In this document: positions 6,836 through 10,699 of the stretch, piece after piece
How positions within the stretch are numbered: the stretch's first letter is position 1
Layout of the letters: every line of letters begins with the position of its first letter
Assembly (NCBI GenBank): GCA_025356735.1
Contig: JANXRT010000220.1
Coordinates: forward strand, 1 to 10,699
Length of the DNA stretch: 10,699 nucleotides
Reading direction: 5' to 3'
From: Acetobacteraceae bacterium
GTDB lineage: Bacteria > Pseudomonadota > Alphaproteobacteria > Acetobacterales > Acetobacteraceae
Program-made: the position numbers and the translations under genes
Notes under the pieces: model-generated
Told to the model about the DNA's origin: nothing
The model's input: only the letters and a program-made list of their open reading frames with translations
The model's database searches: none

Positions 6836-7052
6836 GGCGTTCTCAACGCGCGACCAGATCAACTCCAAGCCTTGGATCGGCGTTATCGCCGCCAGAATCT
6901 GTATGATTACGCACACATTCGCTCAAGCCAACGATTATTTTCGATTTTACCCGTCGAATGAACCGCTTTAAAAGCATTCCTTGCTGCGTAGCCGGAGATA
7001 AGGGGTCCCCGCCTGCGCGCAAAACCCTTCGCTTCAACTTGAGGAACCGAAA

Positions 7053-7478
7053 ATGTCCGTGAAAGTGCTCTACACCACCGAAGCCACCGCAACCGGCGGC
7101 CGTGAAGGCAGCGCCAAAACCGCCGACGGCAGTTTCAACGTCAAGCTCTCCACTCCCAAGGAACTCGGCGGTGGCGGCGGCCCCGGCAACAACCCCGAAC
7201 AACTCTTCGCCGCCGGCTACTCGGCGTGCTTTCTCGGAGCCATGAAAGCCGTCGCCGCCGGCGGCGGCCCGAAAGTCCCCGACGACGCCCACGTCACCGC
7301 GACCGTCGGCATCGGCCCCCGCTCCGAAGGCGGCTTCGGCATCACCGCCGCGCTGGCCATCACCCTCCCCGGCATGGACCACGCCGCCGCACAGGCGCTG
7401 GTCGAGAAAGCCCATCAGGTTTGCCCGTATTCCAATGCCACCCGTGGCAACGTGGATGTGCAGCTTACTGTTCTCTGA
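7053..7478 (+). CDS. ohr: Organic hydroperoxide reductase, OsmC/Ohr family
   Basis: The 141-residue protein is full length for Ohr. It begins VKVLYTTEATATGGREG and contains NNPEQLFAAGYSACFLGAM with the peroxidatic C59. C124 in CPYSNATRGN is the resolving cysteine, and R17 and E49 match the catalytic Arg/Glu pair of the family. Ohr reduces fatty-acid and other organic hydroperoxides in the cytosol using lipoylated proteins as electron donors. GAGGA (7041-7045) with a 7-base spacer supports the ATG at 7053. No ohrR-type MarR regulator is present, and I could not find a convincing OhrR box in the upstream 217 bp, which it shares with the divergent histidine kinase. A compound GC-rich dyad follows the stop by 11 bp. 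Confidence 0.95.
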   Translation: MSVKVLYTTEATATGGREGSAKTADGSFNVKLSTPKELGGGGGPGNNPEQLFAAGYSACFLGAMKAVAAGGGPKVPDDAHVTATVGIGPRSEGGFGITAALAITLPGMDHAAAQALVEKAHQVCPYSNATRGNVDVQLTVL

Positions 7479-7489
7479 GCAAGGCAAGG

Positions 7490-7536
7490 CCAGGGGCACC
7501 GCCCCTGGACCCCGCCGGGGTAGCGCCCCGGGGCGC
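7490..7536. repeat. Compound GC-rich dyad element after ohr (REP-like, possible terminator)
   Basis: Three dyads lie end to end: CCAGGGGC-ACC-GCCCCTGG (7490-7508, 8-bp perfect stem), CCCC-GCC-GGGG (7510-7520), and the 14-bp palindrome GCGCCCCGGGGCGC (7523-7536). There is no T-run after it, so it is not a canonical intrinsic terminator, although the first stem could help end ohr transcription. From memory, similar elements recur between genes in Acetobacteraceae genomes; that is unverified here. Confidence 0.6.
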
Positions 7537-7541
7537 ATCTG

Positions 7542-7754
7542 TTAAGCCAGTTGCCGCTTGAGGTCCCACTCCAACCTCCGGCTTGTAAAATCTCGCCGTT
7601 GTCTCAGCACGCTATTCTCGCGCATTATTCGCCTACCTTGACGCAAGTCCAGAGTCCGAGACGACATCCGCCCGTCTTCGGCAAAAGCCTCCCAAGGCAG
7701 CAAATGCCTCCAGTCGGTTCGAACACAGGCCGGCACGTCATGCATGATTTTCAT
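7542..7754 (-). CDS. Hypothetical 70-aa basic protein
   Basis: An ORF from ATG 7754 gives a small soluble protein with no signal peptide or membrane segment. The N-terminal half contains RTDWRHLLPWEAFAEDG, with two Trp and acidic residues. The C-terminal half is rich in Arg and Leu (RIMRENSVLRQRRDFTSRRLEWDL) and probably helical. No clear Shine-Dalgarno precedes it, and an in-frame TGA lies three codons upstream, which limits the start. It converges on ohr, with only the dyad element between them. I recognise no family. The amino-acid mix looks protein-like rather than like a GC-rich shadow frame, but the call rests on that alone. Confidence 0.4.
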   Translation of the reverse strand: MKIMHDVPACVRTDWRHLLPWEAFAEDGRMSSRTLDLRQGRRIMRENSVLRQRRDFTSRRLEWDLKRQLA

Positions 7755-7798
7755 CCGCCATCATAACGACACTAGGTCTAACAAAGCAAGCAAATTCG

Positions 7799-7835
7799 TA
7801 GGAGTGGGTAAGCCCCCCGCAACCCATCAATCCTA
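7799..7835. other. Two-step stem-loop in the intergenic region
   Basis: TAGGA (7799-7803) pairs with TCCTA (7831-7835), and TGGGT (7805-7809) pairs with ACCCA (7822-7826), leaving a 12-base C-rich loop and a small internal bulge. It sits 45-80 bp upstream of the 70-aa ORF and 155 bp after the SOUL gene stop, both on the minus strand. It could be an mRNA structure between the two. The rest of 7755-7989 holds no gene I can support. Part of it (about 7850-7900) is almost devoid of G on the plus strand. Confidence 0.3.
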
Positions 7836-7989
7836 AGGCAGCGCGCCAATAACCTCAACCTTCCACAAACCCAGCCATCCAAAACCACCCAACCTCACCA
7901 AGCCGCCGTCACTCGCCAACCGATCCACTACGACAGTATGACTAAGCAACTCCACAACCGGCGCTTGTGCTCCATTCAATCAAGAAAAC

Positions 7990-8625
7990 CTAAGATGACG
8001 CCCGCACCTCGACCGCCGCCTCGTTTCGCCGCAACGGCGGCAGGGTCCAGGGCGGATCATAGAACCAGTTCAGCATCTCGCCCTTCGCCACGTATCCGCT
8101 TCCCTCCAGCAACCGCCGAAGCTCGCCCTGCGCCGCCTGTGTGCTCGCAGCCGAGATCGACCCCGAATAACGATGCACCGCATAGACCGCGGGCGGCACC
8201 GCGACGATCGCCACCCGTTCGTCCCTCGGGCGAGGCAGCGTCTCCATCGTGTAGGTCGCCGGCATGAAGAACCGCACGCGCCACCCCTCCGAAGTCCGCG
8301 CCGTCGCCACCGGCGCCGTCATGGCGATCCTTTCGGAAGCGGCCGTGGCAACCGGCGCCGTCATCGCGATCCGGACCGCCGCCTGGTTGCCGCCGAAGAT
8401 ATACCCGGCCAGCCGGCGAAACCCCTCGCTCCGCGCGCCCCACTCATCGCCCGCCACCACCGTCTCGGCGGCAACCCGAGCCTCATACCGCCGAATTTCC
8501 AACGCCGGCGAGACAGTGCGCACGACCGTATAGGCAGGCTCTTCGGTCCCGCCCCGGATGCCCACCACCGAGCACGCGGCCAACGCCGCCCCCGACAGCA
8601 AAGAAGCCACATCACGCAGGATCAT
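7990..8625 (-). CDS. SOUL family heme-binding-type lipoprotein
   Basis: This 211-residue protein shows the bacterial SOUL/HBP pattern. EPAYTVV and EIRRYEARVAAETVV form the first strands, then GFRRLAGYIFGGN. The duplicated signature IAMTAPV appears at 86-92 and 100-106, and FFMPATYTMETLPRP and YSGSIS follow. The N-terminus has a lipobox, LAAC at 15-18, so it is probably a lipoprotein anchored in the envelope with C18 acylated. SOUL proteins bind heme or other porphyrins weakly in some cases; the physiological role in bacteria is unknown. The start at 8625 is supported by GGTGAG about 8 bases upstream and by the lipobox position. The gene is divergent from the MazE-like antitoxin. Confidence 0.9.
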   Translation of the reverse strand: MILRDVASLLSGAALAACSVVGIRGGTEEPAYTVVRTVSPALEIRRYEARVAAETVVAGDEWGARSEGFRRLAGYIFGGNQAAVRIAMTAPVATAASERIAMTAPVATARTSEGWRVRFFMPATYTMETLPRPRDERVAIVAVPPAVYAVHRYSGSISAASTQAAQGELRRLLEGSGYVAKGEMLNWFYDPPWTLPPLRRNEAAVEVRASS

Positions 8626-8733
8626 CGCAGCTACTCACCATCGTCGTGGCCACAGACCTATCCCAACGCTCTCACCGGCCTTTCGTGCCACATCCCTGTT
8701 GCCGCCAAAAAAATTGCGTGCCATCCATCGATC

Positions 8734-8961
8734 ATGGCCGACATTCCGATCAAGGATGGCCTGAGTGACTGTCAGCGTCACCGGCCTATCCGACAGGCAA
8801 CCGCCATGAAGCTGCCACGGCTCCGGGTCCCCGATCCCCGCACTCCCGGCTTTCGCGAGGAAGCCAACCGCCAGGCCATGAAGCTGCGCGACGCACCGGA
8901 AGAACGGGAAGCCCTCGACTTCATTGAAGCGGCCTTCAAGCCTGCTGATCACCCGGAGTGA
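8734..8961 (+). CDS. MazE-family antitoxin (DUF3018-like), orphaned
   Basis: The 75-residue protein matches the DUF3018 MazE-family antitoxin layout. QRHR (14-17) is followed 14 residues later by VPDPRTPGF (32-40), then EEANRQA, an acidic helix and a short C-terminal tail. In the family the segment is typically QRHR, 14 residues, VPD, so spacing is exactly kept, although the usual Trp before VPD is Arg here. The N-terminal part should bind operator DNA and the C-terminal part should wrap the toxin. ATG 8734 includes the conserved QRHR; the later ATG at 8806 would lose it. No good ribosome site is visible. GCCATCC (8720-8726) and GGATGGC (8754-8760) form an inverted repeat around the start, a possible autoregulatory operator. 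The overlapping toxin gene is truncated. Confidence 0.75.
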   Translation: MADIPIKDGLSDCQRHRPIRQATAMKLPRLRVPDPRTPGFREEANRQAMKLRDAPEEREALDFIEAAFKPADHPE

Positions 8962-9071
8962 AGTGCCGCGACATTATCACGGTCGCCGCAAGCGGAAATC
9001 ACGGCAAGACTTACGAACCGAATTCCCTCTTCAAGAGCGCGTCGAAGATCGGCCGCATCGGAAATACCTGA
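8958..9071 (+). pseudogene. Truncated MazF-type toxin remnant (first ~17 residues recognisable)
   Basis: A GTG at 8958 overlaps the antitoxin stop as GTGA, the classic coupling of antitoxin and toxin genes. The product begins VKCRDIITVAASGNHGK, closely matching the start of MazF/PemK endoribonucleases paired with DUF3018 antitoxins (RGDIVTVAxxGDYGKPRPA in the family). After the Lys at 9006-9008 the expected PRPALVxQ, with its catalytic Arg, is absent. The frame reads unrelated sequence and ends at TGA 9069-9071 after 37 residues, against about 110 for the family. The break lies within about 3 bp of the stop codon (9011-9013) of the opposite-strand membrane gene, so the toxin's 3' part was probably replaced by rearrangement. 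It should be inactive. Confidence 0.7.
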
Positions 9072-9745
9072 ATGACCGAGAGGATGACGGACACCCCCGA
9101 CACCATGATCGACGACCGAACCAGGCTCACGCGAAACACGTAACGCGTGGCTGAAACAAGCTTGATGAACATGAACGCCGCTACCGTGACCGCGATCAAC
9201 GCAACCATGATGGAAGGCGTCGTCATGCCCGGACCGACCAACTTGAGGTCGAGAATGGATGTATAGAGCGTCCTGTCGCTGAAACTGATGTAGTCGGTCA
9301 GGTTCTGCAGCGGCCAGTAAACGGTCGCGAACAGCGACATCACGAAGCAGACCCTCATCGAACGCCTGGCCACGACGATGACCGACATGATCTTGAGCGC
9401 GACCGAGACAGCGAACGTGACGACATAGTACAGTATGAATATGGGTCTCGATATCGTAATGGAAAACGTCTCTCCCAACAGGAGAGTCTTGGCCGGATAA
9501 TCCACCAGCATGGCAATGAGAATACTGAACGCCGAGAACCGCAGCGCGAACTTCAGCGTATCCTCGCTTTCCAGGCCGTATTCCGTCAGCACCGCCCTAA
9601 GGTCGCCCAGCGTGCGAACCCATGTGTCAGCGTCCCGCTTGATCCACTCCCAAGCGGCGCCGAGCAACTCCTGATACCCCGATCCGCTCGCCTTCACCGC
9701 GCTCTCCGGCAGGCCCCCGCCCACGAGCCTGGATGCTACACCCAT
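9011..9745 (-). CDS. Polytopic membrane protein of unknown function (possibly Yip1-like)
   Basis: From ATG 9745 the product has 244 residues: a soluble N-terminal region of about 75 residues with GYQELLGAAWEWIKRDADTW, then about five hydrophobic segments. These include FSAFSILIAMLVDYPA, FILYYVVTFAVSVAL, VCFVMSLFATVYWPLQNL, MVALIAVTVAAFMFI and MVSGVSVILSVIQVF. Length and segment number are compatible with bacterial Yip1-domain proteins, but I see no decisive motif. The start is uncertain; an upstream in-frame start at 9826 would add 27 residues without obvious merit. Its 5' end overlaps the preceding ORF by 10 bp, and its 3' end invades the broken mazF remnant. Codon use is less GC-biased than in genes to the left. 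Confidence 0.65.
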   Translation of the reverse strand: MGVASRLVGGGLPESAVKASGSGYQELLGAAWEWIKRDADTWVRTLGDLRAVLTEYGLESEDTLKFALRFSAFSILIAMLVDYPAKTLLLGETFSITISRPIFILYYVVTFAVSVALKIMSVIVVARRSMRVCFVMSLFATVYWPLQNLTDYISFSDRTLYTSILDLKLVGPGMTTPSIMVALIAVTVAAFMFIKLVSATRYVFRVSLVRSSIMVSGVSVILSVIQVFPMRPIFDALLKREFGS

Positions 9746-10134
9746 TTCGATGGACGGCTGTAGAACTCCGGCAACTGACAGCGATAGCCCGCGCTGTAGA
9801 GAACCGGTGCGTCCGCTATATTGCATCGAATAGCTACGTTTGCGGGAGAGGTATCAGCCGATACCCCAACCAGGATGCCATCTGGGCGAGCGCCATTGAT
9901 TGCTAGCCACCTATTCCTTTCCACCGAGTAATCCTGCGTAGGCTGCCATTCCGACCGCTCCGGCTTTTGCGCCGCCCCAATTAGCCGCACCGACCCGGCA
10001 ACAGTATGGACGGTCAGCCGACAGCTAGCTTTCATCATCAGGATAGCTGACCAGGCAAAAGATTGTTTGATCGCCGCCCTTAGAGGTGGAGGCCGCTTAG
10101 CAGTCGAACTGTCTAGTTGCAAATTAGAGCACAT
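9736..10134 (-). CDS. Hypothetical 132-aa protein
   Basis: A frame from ATG 10134 (AGGGGA just upstream) to TAG 9736 runs 132 codons in DNA of clearly lower GC, where a frame this long is unlikely by chance. The product is polar, with several Trp and Cys, for example SEWQPTQDYSVERNRWLAI and AIRCNIADAPVLYSAGYRC. A start at the double ATG (10038) would give 100 residues but has no ribosome site. I recognise no domain. It overlaps the 5' end of the membrane protein gene by 10 bp on the same strand, so the two are probably cotranscribed and possibly coupled. Codons such as CTA, ATA, AGT and TTG, rare elsewhere in the window, are common here, pointing to foreign origin or degeneration. Confidence 0.45.
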   Translation of the reverse strand: MCSNLQLDSSTAKRPPPLRAAIKQSFAWSAILMMKASCRLTVHTVAGSVRLIGAAQKPERSEWQPTQDYSVERNRWLAINGARPDGILVGVSADTSPANVAIRCNIADAPVLYSAGYRCQLPEFYSRPSKWV

Positions 10135-10232
10135 TATCCCCTATTTGGGTGATGCCGCTGAGTGCAAATTGTCCTTAGTCTCATCCCTGTCGCCTTCGCA
10201 TAAATCGATCAGAACCACGCTAGGAATCCATC

Positions 10233-10699
10233 GTGCGCTCAAAGATGCTAATTATTAGCTTAGCCAGCTTTGCGATTTCGATTACGATTACTCGGTCGGC
10301 TCACGCTGTACTAGCAGAACAAACTCATGCTACTGGCACTGCAATGTATCAAAGCTATGATACCCCGGAAAATGGCGCGGACCAGTCTGGATCCGTGATA
10401 GATAATATTTATGGATTCGGTCCAGTTTATCAAGCATCAGCGTCGTCCAGTGGCACTGCTTCTGCAAGTTACGGCAGCCTCCACGCTCTTTCTACCGCAA
10501 CTGCTTCTGTATCTCCTGCGTTGATTCATATCTTCAATCCCGGTGGTCGTTTTCAAGCTGGAGCCCAAGCGGGTGCGGGATGGTACGATACTATAACCCT
10601 CAGCGGTGCTCCGCTTGGAACACCTGTCCGTCGTCAGAACATTTGGCGCAGCTCGCGGCGTAGATTAGCGGAGTGTGGGCTTCGTTTGGGGGTTGATGT
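10233..10699 (+). CDS. Exported Ala/Ser/Gly-rich protein, 3' end outside window
   Basis: An open frame runs from GTG 10233 to the right edge. AGGA (10222-10225) lies 7 bases before this GTG. Starting there gives VRSKMLIISLASFAISIT followed by an AHA site, a proper signal peptide with a basic n-region; ATG 10245 is the alternative. The mature part begins EQTHATGTAMYQSYD. It includes SASSSGTASASYGSLHALS, then FQAGAQAGAGWYDTITLSGAPLGTPV. This resembles beta-rich surface or PEP-CTERM-type exported proteins, which often carry SFxDTxTxSGAPxGTPV-like segments; this is recollection, and the C-terminal sorting signal would lie outside the window. From about 10627 the frame becomes abruptly Arg-rich (RRQNIWRSSRRRL), which is odd and could mark a frameshift. 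Composition is far less GC-rich than the window average. Confidence 0.55.
   Translation, partial: MRSKMLIISLASFAISITITRSAHAVLAEQTHATGTAMYQSYDTPENGADQSGSVIDNIYGFGPVYQASASSSGTASASYGSLHALSTATASVSPALIHIFNPGGRFQAGAQAGAGWYDTITLSGAPLGTPVRRQNIWRSSRRRLAECGLRLGVD

Noticed and set aside
6940..6958. TTCGA-N9-TCGAA inverted repeat between the kinase and ohr
   Set aside because: Arms of only five bases, not matching the AT-rich OhrR box. This could easily be chance in an AT-richer stretch.
7043..7048. GGAACC resembling an EcfG-type -35 element
   Set aside because: It overlaps the ohr ribosome site a few bases before the start codon, and no matching -10 follows at the right distance.
8224..8400. Repeated DNA in the SOUL gene suggesting a duplication
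   Set aside because: The repeated IAMTAPV motif is a normal signature of SOUL family proteins, not a recent tandem duplication.
8173..8733. N-terminal extension of the antitoxin frame into the SOUL gene
   Set aside because: The extension is a His/Arg/Pro-rich shadow of the SOUL lipoprotein. The antitoxin homology begins only after ATG 8734.
10067..10258. 63-codon plus-strand frame upstream of the exported protein
   Set aside because: It overlaps the longer minus-strand ORF and the start of the exported gene, and no ribosome site or domain supports it.
1..10699. tRNA, rRNA, CRISPR arrays or insertion sequences
   Set aside because: No cloverleaf, rRNA signature, regularly spaced repeats, transposase or long terminal inverted repeats were found on either strand by reading.

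Overview
The window is GC-rich, gene-dense DNA with a strongly G/C-biased third codon position over most of its length. The gene families and an intergenic hairpin repeat after ohr suggest an alphaproteobacterium, most likely Rhodospirillales/Acetobacteraceae. That assignment is inference from gene style, not from a marker gene.

Left part (1-4028). A nitroreductase of the NfsA type enters from the left edge, with an apparent frameshift near base 50. It runs tail-to-tail into, and overlaps by 14 bp, a BenE-type benzoate/H+ symporter on the minus strand. Divergent from benE is a translationally coupled OmpR/EnvZ-like two-component system, whose ATGA overlap joins the response regulator to a membrane histidine kinase.

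Middle (4037-7478). Two very small minus-strand genes, each with a good ribosome binding site and a signal-peptide-like start, lie downstream of an AT-rich control region. That region holds a near-consensus CRP/FNR-type palindrome, a sigma70-like promoter and nested inverted repeats. Next come a minus-strand SemiSWEET (PQ-loop) sugar transporter and a soluble PAS-PAS-HWE histidine kinase carrying an in-frame 18-bp tandem repeat. The kinase is divergent from ohr, an OsmC-type organic hydroperoxide reductase followed by a compound GC-rich dyad element.

Right part (7542-10699). This is more accessory in character: a 70-aa orphan ORF, a SOUL-family lipoprotein, and a MazE-like antitoxin whose overlapping MazF toxin keeps only its first ~17 recognisable residues. 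The homology breaks within a few bases of the 3' end of an opposite-strand gene for an unrecognised polytopic membrane protein. That gene overlaps the end of an unrecognised 132-aa ORF. From about 9.75 kb to the right edge base composition drops visibly, and the window ends inside an exported Ala/Ser/Gly-rich protein. This end looks horizontally acquired or rearranged. No rRNA, tRNA, CRISPR array or transposase gene was seen.
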